From Carettochelys insculpta (taxonomy: Eukaryota; Chordata; Testudines; Carettochelyidae), in the NCBI RefSeq assembly GCF_033958435.1, contig NC_134138.1, forward strand, positions 28,922,598-28,986,597: 64,000 nucleotides of DNA, given 5' to 3'. Shown piece after piece: positions 39,654 to 49,519 of this stretch. A model generated the notes under the pieces. The model saw only the letters and a program-made list of their open reading frames with translations, was not told the DNA's origin and searched no databases. The translations under genes were made by a program, and so were the position numbers. How positions within the stretch are numbered: position 1 is the stretch's first letter; every line of letters starts with the position of its first letter.

Positions 39654-40475
39654 TAGCTGTGTGCATTTGACAGAAGGATACTGACGCCCTGTTCTAGCAG
39701 ACATGCCAAATCAAATAATCTGAGATTAATTCCAGTGAATGAAAAGAAGGTGAAAACTTTAGTAGATGATCCAGTGATAGCTCAGGCTTCCTGTGGGTGA
39801 TTGGTGCCTGGTATCCACTCAATTTTAATGAGAGCTGCACAATACCCTTTAGGTTGCTCAATCATGACATGCTGAATGCCCTCAGCAAATCACTGGGAAT
39901 TTGCTTGCAGGACTGAGTCCATACTGCACTGGATTACATTATATAAAATTAAGATACAGGATAAGGCTGGCTTGACAAAATCCTGTGAATTTCCATGGAT
40001 GCATTAAGCAATGCACACAGCTCTTCCACTGAGGGAGGTAAGGGACATCATTTTATTTCAGAATAAATGCACAGAAGTGTGATTTTTTTATTTTGGGTTT
40101 TTTTTCACAATTTGAAAATCATTCAGGTGATCCATGTCTAAGTGGCTGTACTAATACAAAAAGATGAATGTTTTTAGCTTTATTTCAAAGTCACTAATAA
40201 TGATTTGAATCAGAAAAGTGACTGACTTTATGTAAAATTCATTTAATCTCACTCAAGTAAATTAAATAACATTGTTAGCTCAAAGAATTAATATTAAGTA
40301 GTGTTGGATCCATCTTGAATTTTTACACCTTATATTTTTACATTATTTCTTTACTTTCATATGGTTGTGTGTTTTCAGAAGGACATCAGGAGTTTACAAG
40401 CATTTTAATTCAAGATAACAGAGCCCCTTTTGTAGAGAAGGATGGAAATTCTGGAAAATAACATTAAAGCACCTA

Positions 40476-40704
40476 TCAAAACAAAAAAGCAGTCAAGTAG
40501 CACTTTAAAGACTAACAAAATAATTAGGTGATGAGCTTTCGTGGGACAGACCCACTTCTTCAGATCACAGCCATACCAGAACAGACTCAATATATAAAGC
40601 AAAGAGGTCCAAAAATTGTTATCAAGGTCGACAAATCAGAAAAATTGTTATCAAGGTTGGCAAATCAGAAGATCGCAGGAGTGGGAGAGGGGTGTGTGTC
40701 ACTG
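40476..40704 (+). mobile_element. SINE, 5'-truncated, with 12-bp TSD
   Basis: The body contains AGTAGCACTTTAAAGACTAAC and GTGATGAGCTTTCGTGGGAC, then CCCACTTCTTCAGATCACAG, as in the SINE at 57560 but without the inverted arm. A tandem pair AAATTGTTATCAAGG...CAAATCAGAA follows. The exact 12-mer TTAAAGCACCTA flanks it at 40464-40475 and 40705-40716. Confidence 0.82.
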
Positions 40705-40938
40705 TTAAAGCACCTAATACTCTATAGCCTTAACCCACAAAGGATTTGGGGTGTCTGGTTCAGATACTGAAGAATTTTAATATACCTAGTGAAAGCTAAA
40801 TTCTGTGTGTGAATTAGTACTGTTAGGGTTCAGGCAGGTTATTACATGGCAAGCTAGTGTGTGAATTGCCAATGCACCAGCTTGCTGTGCAGTAACATCC
40901 CATGATGTGAATACTGCTACAGAACACTGGCAGCCCTA

Positions 40939-41278
40939 GGTCATGTCTACTCGGAACTCTAGTCCTGGCAGCTTCATGCTAATGAGCAGTCTCACAATTG
41001 TAAATGGCTGTTCATTAGCATAATCATGCAGCTAATTACCATAGCTGTGAAAGATTTCTTTTCTGTGAGGGATAAGGGACTGGTGAGAGATGGGGGTTTA
41101 GCCAGCAGAGCCATGTCCACACAACCTCTTTACTGCTGGCAGCCCCCTCTGCCCAGAGTGAAATCTTGCACATCTGTGGTAATTAGCCATGCAATTATGC
41201 TAATGAGAAGCTATTTGATTGCATGACTGCTCACGTGCCTGGACCTGACGGGAGTACAGCTCCGTGTAGACATGGGCC
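40939..41278. mobile_element. GTCTAC MITE, fifth subfamily
   Basis: The left end GGTCATGTCTACTCGGA pairs with the complement of CCGTGTAGACATGGGCC. Subterminal arms carry ATTAGCATAATCATGC and GCAATTATGCTAATGA, which also pair. Confidence 0.65.
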
Positions 41279-41467
41279 TAGAGTGCAGCGTAGTGCTCTA
41301 TGCTTTCAAGTAGTGATAATCAGTCACAGGAGGGACTTTCACTGCAATGATGCCATATCCACACGAGGGTTTTGGTGTACAACACAAGGTAGTGCAATGT
41401 ATATTCTCACAACAATGTGCCACATGGAAGCCCCAAATTATACCAATGTAAATCCATAATAACACTA

Positions 41468-41921
41468 CAGGTTTCACCTCCCTAAACTGGGACGCAGGCA
41501 ACAGAAAGCCAGCAACTTGGGGCTGCAGCAGGCCTGGAAGCCTGGGGCCCTGGCTGAGCTGGGTGCTGGGCTGCCCAAACCCCAGACTGGCTGCCACAGA
41601 CCCATCCCTCCTGCCAGGGCTTCTGCTGCCCTGGCCCCTCTGCTGTGGCCTGGGCATCAGCTCCAGCAGCCCCTGCCCTGCAGCTGCAACTACCCCAGGT
41701 ACAGCTCCCAGCCCTGCTGTGGCTGCTGCAGCACCCCCAGCAAGGGAGCTGGGGACACAGCAATCACAGCAGGGAACCAAGGCCAGGGCTGCAATATCCA
41801 TGGAAGTGGAGCCAGCAGCAGGCTGTGGGGACGAAGGCAGGGGACCTCATCTGGTCCAGCAAATTCCCTCTTTTGGGATCAGTCGGGTCCTGAGGGTTCC
41901 GGACCAGGGAGATCCAACCTG
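41468..41921. mobile_element. Inverted-repeat DNA element, CTGCAG-rich core
   Basis: The left end CAGGTTTCACCTCCCTAAACTGG resembles the complement of CCGGACCAGGGAGATCCAACCTG, the same terminus type as 39334-39653. The core (41510-41830) is GC-rich with many CTGC/GCAG words, which creates long spurious open frames on both strands. Confidence 0.5.
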
Positions 41922-43917
41922 ACCTGACTTTTTATTTCATGAAAATCAATAATAGATATTGGCCAACATTTTCAAACGTGACTATTGATTTTGAGTTCCA
42001 TAATTCTCTGGGGCATTATTTGAGGCACCCTATTGCTGCTTAATTTTCAGAGGGTGGATGTTCATTATTACCAGGCCTCTTTGAAGTGTCTCAGATTAAT
42101 CACTAAAAACAGGGATGCAAAAACACCAATCAGTGTTTTGAAGATCTCAGCTGGTGTTTGTAAGGAATCGGATCAAAGAATCACTTGCTGTGGGCAAATT
42201 CTTTACATATTTTGGTAATAAAGAATGAGACACTTTGGCACCAGAAGCATCTCCCCCATCTTCAGAATGATCTTTCTATTTTTAATCTGGGATGCCAACA
42301 ATTCCTTCCCGCCGTCGCCCTCACTACAGACACATAGTAAGTTAGCATGATAAAATACATTCATCTCTTGGTCTGGGTTTAGCCTCAATGTTGAGACACC
42401 TAAAGCAGTAAACTGAACCCTAATAGCAACAGGAGTTTTTTCCATTTAGCTGGAATGACCTTTGCTTCTGGAAACAGGAAGACATTTTTTATTACTTGCT
42501 TCCTCATTCCCTTCCAAGCAGATTGCCTAATTCTTTCTCAATCATCAGAGGTGGTGAACATGCAACAGTCACTCTGCTGAGCAAAGAGCTGGACTGAGTT
42601 AAAAAGATGAGGTCAGATTTTTGAAGTTATGAACGTGTTTAAGGTTAAAGGTAGGCAACTAATGGGATTTTGCAAAACACAGTAGGAAGTTATTGAAACC
42701 AATGGGAGTTAGGCATCTTACAGCTATAGATGTATGTTCTTCTGAAAATCTGACATGATGCCAACCTTCATCTTCAGGTATCTAAATATCTTTGAAAATC
42801 TGTCCTTTGAAATCAAATTCTGCAAATGCCATCTAAATCTGAAATAATTCTACTGACATCAATGGGATGTGGGGAGATCTAAGATACCTTTCCGCTCCCT
42901 CGATTTTGTCTTGTAGTTGAAGGTCTGTCTGTTCTCACTTACATTGGCTACAGCAGTCAGCTGGGGACCATTCCATTCTCTACCCCTCTCCAGCCTGCTC
43001 CTACTCTGGTGAGCCTACACCAGCTTTACTCCCACTGGGTATTCCCCCTGAGTCATGGGAATCCTCAGCTGACACCTAAGGCAGCCCTCCATTCCCTTTA
43101 TGCAGCTAGCTTTATTCAGCCATGTCTGCCATGGGAACCAACAGAACTTGATATAAGACTGCACGTTGAGGCTCAGTAATGGAAAGCCAAAAATTAAACT
43201 TGCCTTCTTTTCTTATTTGCTTGCAAAGTCCATATAGTCTTTCAGATTATTTAAACAAACATTTCTGTGCTCTTTTTTTAAATGCAAACAGTGATAGTTC
43301 TCAGGCTCCACATACTAATAAAGCCAAAGGCAGAGGTGTTGTACTTTGTGATGGATTGTTACAAGACATAGTAAAAATTAAACCTCAGAGTGCATCAGTC
43401 AGTCATGCAGCTGTATCAAATTTCCTTTCTGCTGTAAACACGGGAAATTAAAGAGTTATTCCTTTCCCTGCTGCCTAAGTGGAAATTAAACAAAACTCTA
43501 TGAACAAGGAGGGCCCATGTATGTTCATTTTATGTATTCATATAGTAACTTATAAGCTGTGTCTACACGTGCACGCTACTTCGAAGTAGCAGCACTAACT
43601 TCAAAATAGCGCCCGTCGCGGCTACACGCATCGGGTGCTATTTCGAAGTTAACTTCGACGTTAGGCGGCAAGACGTCGAAGTCACTAACCTTATGAGGGG
43701 ATCGGAATAGCGCCCTACATCGACATTCAACGTCGAAGTAGGGACCATGTAGACGATCCGCATCCCGCAACGTCGAAATTGCCGGGTCCTCCATGGCAGC
43801 CATCAGCTGGGGGGTTGAGAGACGCTCTCTCCAGCCCCTCAGCTCACTGGTGGCTGCGTGGAGCGGCCCCTTAAAGGTCCCCTCCCCCTCCCTGCCTCTA
43901 CAGGAAGCTGAGGGAAC

Positions 43918-44640
43918 ATGCAGGCCGCAGCCTGCACACGCGCCAGCCTGCACCTCCCTCAGCGACCCAGCCAGCTGCGATGGCTGCCCGGCAGCCCCCC
44001 CAGCACCCCCAGGGGACCCCCCCCCAAGGGGAGCCAGGGCTCACAGCCCAGCCAGAGGGGCAGCCAGTCTGGGAAGCGGCAGCGGGGCCCCTCCTGGACG
44101 GAGGCCGAGCTGTGGGACCTGCTGGGGCTCTGGAGCGAGGAGGAGGTGCTCCAGGTAATGGGGAGCAAGAGGCGGAACGCGGATGCGTTCGCTCGGCTGG
44201 CCGAGGGCCTGGCTGCCCGGGGTCGCCCTGCCCGCACTCCTAACCACGTCAGGAGTAAGGTCAAGGAGCTGCGGCAGGGTTACTCCCGGGCCCGGGATGC
44301 GGCCAGCCGATCTGGGGCCGCCCCCATCACTTGCCCCTTTTACAGGGAGCTCAGGGACATCCTGGGCTCCCGGCACACCTCCTTCCCTCCGGCCACCCTT
44401 GACACCTCGGCTGACGAGCCCCAGCAGGCCCTGCAGATGGAGTCCGCCCCGGAGGCAAGCCCTGCACCCCGGGGGACCCCCCGGAGGCCACCACAGGGAC
44501 ATCGCGGCAGGAGGAGGCGGAGGAGGAGGGGAGCTCCTCCTCCGCAGAATCCAGCCTGCAGATCCTCCTCCTGCCATCCTGGAGCAGCAGCAGGGCCTCC
44601 GCCCCCCGGGGATCTCCAGACCGTGGGAGCGGACTGACAG
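43918..44640 (+). pseudogene. Harbinger Myb/SANT-like protein, exon 1 (frameshifted)
   Basis: From ATG at 43918 the frame encodes a linker rich in Pro, Ser and Gln, then a Myb/SANT-like DNA-binding domain: GPSWTEAELWDLLGLWSEEE (about residues 57-76), then NADAFARLAEGLAARG, TPNHVRSKVKELRQGYSRA and FYRELRDILG. The Trp-containing helices are typical of the Harbinger accessory protein, which helps the nuclease reach the nucleus and bind the transposon ends. After about 44470 the acidic tail (EEAEEEGSSSSAESSLQI) is in another frame, so one small indel lies within a G/C run at about 44470-44485. The tail frame ends at a good donor, ACAG|GTAGGT, and continues in exon 2. Confidence 0.75.
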
Positions 44641-45492
44641 GTAGGTACCCCCCTCTGGTGGACACCCCTGGGCTTGAGGGGCAGGGGTAAGAGATATGTG
44701 TGCAGGGCCCCCCACATGCTCACATGGCCATGGCCCCAAGGACACCAGGGCCATGGCCCTCACAGCACTGCAGCCATCAGCCCCTGTCCCCCCGCACCCC
44801 GCATGACAGTGCCATGCCCCATCCCCGGGCCAGGGGGGAGCGGAACCTCGAGAGGCCCCCGGGAGGAGGGGGTGGGACACCCCACAGCAGCAGCATGTGA
44901 TGGAGTGGGGGGAGTGCCAAAGGGAGACTCAGGCTACATATGAGCAACAAGAGCCGAATAGCTCCCAGGGCCAAAGGAGGATCCTGGGGCTACAGCTGGC
45001 AGGTGACACCTCTGCCCTGAACAAACAGGAGGGAGGAGCCGAGCTGGCTTGGACTTGGGGGGCGAGGGCGGGGGCCACAGGTAGAGCCTAGGGGAAGGGA
45101 GAGCTGGTAGGCAGCCAGCCTGAGGAGGGGGAAAGCTGCATCCCCGAGGGGCACCCCTTGGAGTCTTCTCCCCAGGATGGGTTGGAAGGACTGTCTCTTC
45201 CGACAGCTGGTGCTGTCACTCCTGGCAGAAACTGGGCATCTGTGGCCTAAGAAACCTCTCCTGCTCTCAGACCCTGCGGGGTGAAGTGAGAGTCGCTCCC
45301 ACCAGGGGACGGGGTGCAGGGCAGGGGGACCCCTGAACCCCATCCATCCCAGCAGCATCTCCCGGGGACAGGGATGGGGAACCTGCAGCACAGGGCTGGG
45401 GGGACAAAGGCCACGGCTCAGGGCCCACACTAACGCCTGTCTCCATTCTTCTTCCCCCCCTCCTCTCCTGTGTCCTGCACCTGCACCATCAG

Positions 45493-46043
45493 AAGGACTG
45501 GAAGAGAGCGCCAGCGAGGCGTCAGTCGTCCCGGAGAGCCCTCCGGGACCATCGCTCCAGGGCAGCCCCTCGGCCGAGGACCGACCGGCCCCACGGCGGG
45601 CTAGATGGCGGACCCTGCGCCTCCAACTGCCGACGGTGACAGACCCCCAGCTGCTGGCCATCCACCGTCGGCAGCTGGAGGTCGCGGAGCAACACCTCCA
45701 GCTGCAGGAGCGGGCGCTGGCCTGGCGCCAGGAGGCATGGGGGGCCTACATGGACACATTTAACCACCTGGTGGACTACCTGGACCCCCATGCCGCGCCG
45801 GCCGAAACATCGCCCGCCCTGCCTGCTCCTGCAGCCCCACCACCAGCTGCTCCGCCTGTCGCCGGCCCGTCCGCCGTCTCCCCGCCACCCACCAGTGAGG
45901 GCCAGAGTGCCGAGGGACCCCTGGAGCCACCTGACACTCGCCGGCCACCATACCTTCCCGTCCAGCCCGCTCCCACCCAGCCACGGACCAGGCTGCGAGC
46001 GCGGCGGGGCTCCTGGCCGGCCACGCCCAGTGCCGGGCTATAG
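45493..46043 (+). CDS. Harbinger Myb/SANT-like protein, exon 2
   Basis: The acceptor is CACCATCAG at 45492. The frame, entered with the split Glu codon, is EGLEESASEASVVPES..., and a helical stretch follows: DPQLLAIHRRQLEVAEQHLQ and LAWRQEAWGAYMDTFNHLV. A Pro/Ala-rich tail ends at the stop at 46041-46043. The helical segment is the kind of C-terminal dimerisation or protein-contact region seen in these accessory proteins; that role is inferred. The intron is 44641-45492 (852 bp). No internal stop was seen. Confidence 0.7.
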
Positions 46044-46430
46044 GGGCGAGGGGCCCGGGACGTGGCCCCCCCCCTTGTATATAGTTGGACCCTGTTTTTT
46101 TCGGCCCCCCCATTTGCCCCATCCCCCCCATGTACATAGTTCTCCCCTTTATCCTCCCTGGTTTTCTTTTTATTATGGCAGATAGTTGTTTCTTTGTATT
46201 GTTTTATTTTTGTACATATTGCTTTTCTTGAATGTTTGTACATAGTTTTCTGTTTGTGGTTCACATATTTATTTACATCCAAAAAAAAAAAAGGTTCAGA
46301 AAGAAAAAAAAAAATTTACATTCAGCCACAAGTGCGTGCTGTCATTTGTCCAGGACAAGTGGCGGGGGGCGGTGGGGTGCTCCATGGTGTGGGGGAGGAA
46401 GGGGCGGGCAGTAGGGGGCCTGGGCAGAGT
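46044..46430. other. Tail-to-tail spacer between the two Harbinger genes
   Basis: The spacer is T-rich to about 46270, then has two A-runs (about 46280-46291 and 46303-46314). It should contain the 3' ends of both convergent genes. No clear AATAAA was found. Confidence 0.55.
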
Positions 46431-47189
46431 TCACCCCGTGGCCTGTTCATCGAAGTGGGCCCGCAAGGCCTCCCGGACCCGGGTCCCCTCGGGGTCCACC
46501 TGCCAACTGGGGGCAGCAGGTGGCTGGATGTGTGCCCTGGCGGCCTCCACAGCCCAGCCCTGGAAAAAGGTCTCCCCCTTGCTCTCGACCAAATTGTGCA
46601 GGGCGCAGCAGGCACCCACAATCTGGGGGATGTTGTTGGGGCCCGCATCCAGGCGGGTCAGGAGACATCTCCAGCGTCCCTTCAGGCGGCCAAATGAGCG
46701 CTCCACCACCTGGCGCGCGTGGTTCAGGCGCTCGTTGAAGCGCTCCTGGCTAGCAGAGAGATGTCCCGTGTAGGGGTGCATGAGCCACGGCCGGAGGGGG
46801 TAGGCCGCATCTGCGATGACGCAGAAGGGCATGGTGGTGTCCCCCAGAGGGATCTCCCGCTGGGGGATGTAGGTCCCCGCCTCCAGCCGGCGGCACAGGC
46901 CCGAGTTCCGGAAAACCTGGGCGTCGTGGGTGCTGCCAGGCCAGCCCACGTAAATGTCCTGGAAACATCCCCGGCTGTCCACCAAGGCCTGGAGGACGAC
47001 AGAAGGGTAGCCCTTTCAATTCAGGTATCATCCTCCACTGTGATGCGGGGCGCGGATGGGGATGTGAGTCCCATCCAGAGCCCCGAAGCAGTTGGGGAAG
47101 CCCAGGGTGGCAAAGGCGGCGATGGTGGCATCTGGGTCCCCCAGCCTCACGAGCCTGTGCAGGAGCATGGCGTTGATGGCACGCACAAC
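46431..47189 (-). pseudogene. Harbinger DDE nuclease, exon 2 (two stops)
   Basis: The acceptor TTTCTCTGCAG precedes VVRAINAMLLHRLVRLGDP, then FPNCFGALDGTHIPIRAP (first catalytic Asp). Two in-frame TGA codons at 47028-47030 and 47016-47018 interrupt the frame. It then continues with VDSRGCFQDIYVGWPGSTHD (second Asp), CVIADAAYPLRPWLMHPY and NERLNHARQVVERSFGRLKG (catalytic Glu region). This is the HARBI1-type nuclease fold, which cuts and rejoins transposon ends and duplicates TTA/TAA targets. The two close stops make this copy non-functional. The frame ends at 46431. Confidence 0.88.
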
Positions 47190-47419
47190 CTGCAGAGAAA
47201 GCACATGGGACAGCACCAATGAGGGGTGAGCAGGGTGTGTGTGGCCCTGCCCTGCCCTGCCCTGCCCTGCTCTGGCCCCCCTGCCCTGCCCTGGCCCCCC
47301 TGCCCTGCTCTGGCCCTCCTGCCCTGCCCTGCCCTGCCCTGCCCTGCCCCCCCTGCCCTGCCCTGCCCTGCCCTGCCCTCCCCTCCACTGCCCTGCCCTC
47401 CCCCCATGGGTTCGCTTAC
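47190..47419 (-). repeat. Nuclease intron filled with (CCCTG)n
   Basis: The intron of the nuclease gene lies between donor ATGGAG|GTAAGCG and acceptor CTCTGCAG. From about 47245 to 47400 it is an imperfect CCCTG pentamer array on the plus strand (GGGCA on the minus strand). The array produces long artificial open frames on both strands. Confidence 0.85.
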
Positions 47420-47877
47420 CTCCATGAAGACAGCCCCGACGGTGGCCTTGCCGACACCAAACTGCTGGCCCACGGATCGGTAGCTGTCCGGAGTGGCCAG
47501 CTTCCAGACAGCAATGCCGACCCGTTTCTGCACTGTGAGGGGACGCTGCATGGCAGTGTCCTGGTGCCTGAGTGCGGGGGTGAGCCACTGGCACAGCTCC
47601 AGGAATGTCTGCCGGGTCATCCTGAAGTTCCTGAGCCAGTGGTCGTCGTCCCACTCCCCAAGCACCAGCCGCTCCCACCAGTCGGTGCTGGTGGGGTAGC
47701 TCCACAGCCACCAGCGTGTGAGGCGGGGGGTGGGGCGGGGTGCTGCAGGGGTAGGGGTTGAGCCCTGCTGCCCTGGGGGCATCTCCTCCCCTGGGGCAAG
47801 GAGGTGCTCAGCTGCCTCCCACATGGCATGGGTCAGGACAAGCCCTGCTCCTGCCGGGAGGGCTGGGTGGACCTCTA

Positions 47878-47918
<41 letters not shown>

Positions 47919-47926
47919 GGGTCCAT
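47420..47926 (-). CDS. Harbinger nuclease, exon 1
   Basis: ATG at 47924-47926 opens a 169-codon frame that ends at a good donor in phase 0. The start is MDPQ followed by a glutamine run of about 13 residues encoded by a CTG/CAG repeat. The rest has WWERLVLGEWDDDHWLRNFR, MTRQTFLELCQWL and LTVQKRVGIAVWKLATPDSY, then RSVGQQFGVGKATVGAVFMEV. The last part is the helix-turn-helix region seen at the start of HARBI1-type nucleases. No stop occurs in this exon. Confidence 0.85.
47878..47916. repeat. (CTG)13 repeat encoding polyglutamine
   Basis: Thirteen uninterrupted GCT/CTG units. On the minus strand they encode the Gln run near the nuclease N-terminus. Confidence 0.92.
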
Positions 47927-47988
47927 GACTGCGGCGCCCGGGGTCTGTGTGCCTATGGCTCCTCAGACCGCGTGCTGTGCAGGCTGAG

Positions 47989-48289
47989 TGTGTCTGGGAG
48001 GGGCCCTTTAAGGGAGCGGCTAGCTGTTGCCCCGGAAGTAGCTTATTTCGATGTAGCGACATTGAAATAGGCTATTTCGATGAATAACGTCTACACGTTC
48101 TCCAGGGCTGGCAACGTCGATGTTCAACATCGACGTTGCGCAGCACCACATCGAAATAGGCGCTGCGAGGGAACGTCTACACGCCAAAGTAGCACACATC
48201 GAAATAAAGGTGCCAGGCACAGCTGCAGACAGGGTCACAGGGCGGACTCAACAGCAAGCCGCTCCCTTAAACGGCCCCTCCCAGACACA
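47989..48289. repeat. Nested palindrome upstream of the nuclease gene
   Basis: The outer arms TGTGTCTGGGAGGGGCC and AGGGAGCGGCTAGCTGTTG pair with the complement of CAACAGCAAGCCGCTCCCTT and GGCCCCTCCCAGACACAG. The centre is the near-perfect palindrome CAACGTCGATGTTCAACATC / GACGTTG at about 48111-48138. Middle arms carry CTATTTCGATG-type words on both sides. The structure sits just 5' of the nuclease start codon. Confidence 0.7.
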
Positions 48290-49085
48290 GTTGCACTAAA
48301 CAACACAAGATCCACAGAGCCGACAACTGGTTGCAGACCCCGTGCATGCCGCATGCATCCCCAGCTGCAGCAGCAGCAGCCAGAAGCCCTGGGCTAAGGG
48401 CTGCTGCACACGGTGACCATAGAGCCCCGCAGGGGCTGGAGAGAGAGCGTCTCTCAACCCCTCAGCTGATGGCCACCATGGCGGACCCTGCTATTTCGAT
48501 ATTGCAGGACGCGGATCGTCTACATGTGCCCTATTTCTATGTTCAACTTCGAAGTAGGGCGCTATTCCCATCCCCTCATGGGGTTAGCGGCTTTGACGTC
48601 TTGCCGCCTAACGTCGATGTTAACATCGAAATAGCGCCCAACACGTGTAGCCGTGACGGGCGCTATTTCGAAGTTAGTGCTGCTACTTCGAAGTAGCGTG
48701 CACGTGTAGACATGGCTACAGAGAGGAAGTCAGCACCAAGAGTCACAAGCCTCAGTTTTGGAAATAAGTGGGTATGATCTTGGGCTCATTGAAATTGATG
48801 GGAGTTTTACCATACTGGAGCCAGGATTTCACCCTGTGCTTTTTATTGTGTAACGATTCCAGTCAAGTAAGTTTAATACGTGCCAATAGCCCATAGAGTA
48901 TACACACACCAGACTGTGACCCAATCCCCAATGAGCTGTGTAAGTGTATTTGAGCAACATAAATCAAACATTATTTGAATCTGAATTATTTTTACCTAAT
49001 TGTTGCTGGTCTTAAAAATATACAAATCATGGTATCATTGAATATGTACCTTGAAAAATATAGTCATATGAAACATGTATATTAC

Positions 49086-49157
49086 CTTTTCCACCAATTG
49101 GGCCAGTTTTCCCAATCATCCCCTGATCACCACTATTCCCCACTGCTCCCTTGTTTC
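49086..49157 (-). CDS. COLEC10: COLEC10 exon 3: collagen-like
   Basis: A 72-bp exon reading GNKGAVGNSGDQGMIGKTGP, then IGGKG, joined through split Gly codons to both neighbours. The acceptor is CCTTTTCAG and the donor AAAAG|GTAATA. It matches human CL-L1 at GDQGNIGKTGPIG (one change, N to M). The Gly-X-Y phase is unbroken. Confidence 0.92.
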
Positions 49158-49323
49158 CTGAAAAGGAAAACAATGAAAAGAAGATGAATGGTTTTACCCA
49201 GTTGCAGGACACTTTCACTCTGTAGATGATTGGTTACTTTTTTAAGGAATTCCAGTAAAATGAGCCAGTGTTTGCTACAGGTCCTGCTCTGTGCTGGTCC
49301 ACAGGGAATATGAGTCTGGGACT

Positions 49324-49519
49324 CTATTCCCTCTCAATTTTTTCCATCTGGGATAGAATAAATTTTGTTATATGCATGAAGGCATATGTAGATGTGCCCC
49401 ACAAATAGAAACACATGCTGCTTACTATGGGTGACTGTGGGCCCTCTGCTAATCAGTTGGGCAACACCTGAATCTCACCTAGGTGGTCACCCATATGCTC
49501 AGCTTTCAGGGGAAACTGG
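49324..49519. mobile_element. hAT-like copy (third)
   Basis: TATTCCCTCTCAATTTTTTCC at the left and AGCTTTCAGGGGAAACTGG at the right match the ends of 11684-11860. The middle (CACATGCTGCTTACTATGGG, GGCCCTCTGCTAATCAGTTGGG) is co-linear with the other two copies. Confidence 0.62.

Larger units (their letters stand above)
43556..48716. mobile_element. PIF/Harbinger transposon, near full length
   Basis: The element is bounded by long terminal inverted repeats (43556 to about 43840 and about 48427-48716), which begin GCTGTGTCTACACGTGCACG and GCCATGTCTACACGTGCACG. They stay alignable through TTGAGAGACGCTCTCTC for about 290 bp. Flanking trinucleotides are TAA and TAC, a decayed target duplication. 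Inside are the two genes typical of the superfamily, pointing at each other: a SANT/Myb-like protein (plus) and a DDE nuclease (minus). Both have mutations, so this copy should be inactive. Its termini match the many small MITEs in the window. Confidence 0.9.
39235..49085. other. COLEC10 intron 3, transposon-rich
   Basis: A 9.85-kb intron, about half of it taken by the Harbinger element at 43556-48716. Also present are two hAT-like repeats, a SINE with a 12-bp duplication and a GTCTAC MITE, each listed separately. The segment 41922-43555 shows no feature. Confidence 0.8.

Noticed and set aside
39334..41921. Firm hAT assignment of the AGGTTGAATC-ended elements
   Set aside because: Ends are inverted repeats, but no 8-bp flanking duplication could be found at either copy, so the class is left open.
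41298..41927. Up to 167-codon frames around 41.5 kb
   Set aside because: They lie in the CTGC/GCAG-rich core of an inverted-repeat element, and both strands are open for compositional reasons.
43980..45661. Other open frames overlapping the SANT/Myb-like gene on both strands
   Set aside because: They lack domain similarity and come from GC-rich composition; the tail frame at 44183-44644 is partly real only as the shifted continuation of the accessory protein.
47147..47926. Frames with repeated GQGRAGQGRAG or ALPCPALPCPA words
   Set aside because: They are readings of the CCCTG array in the nuclease intron; splice sites at 47420 and 47189 remove it.
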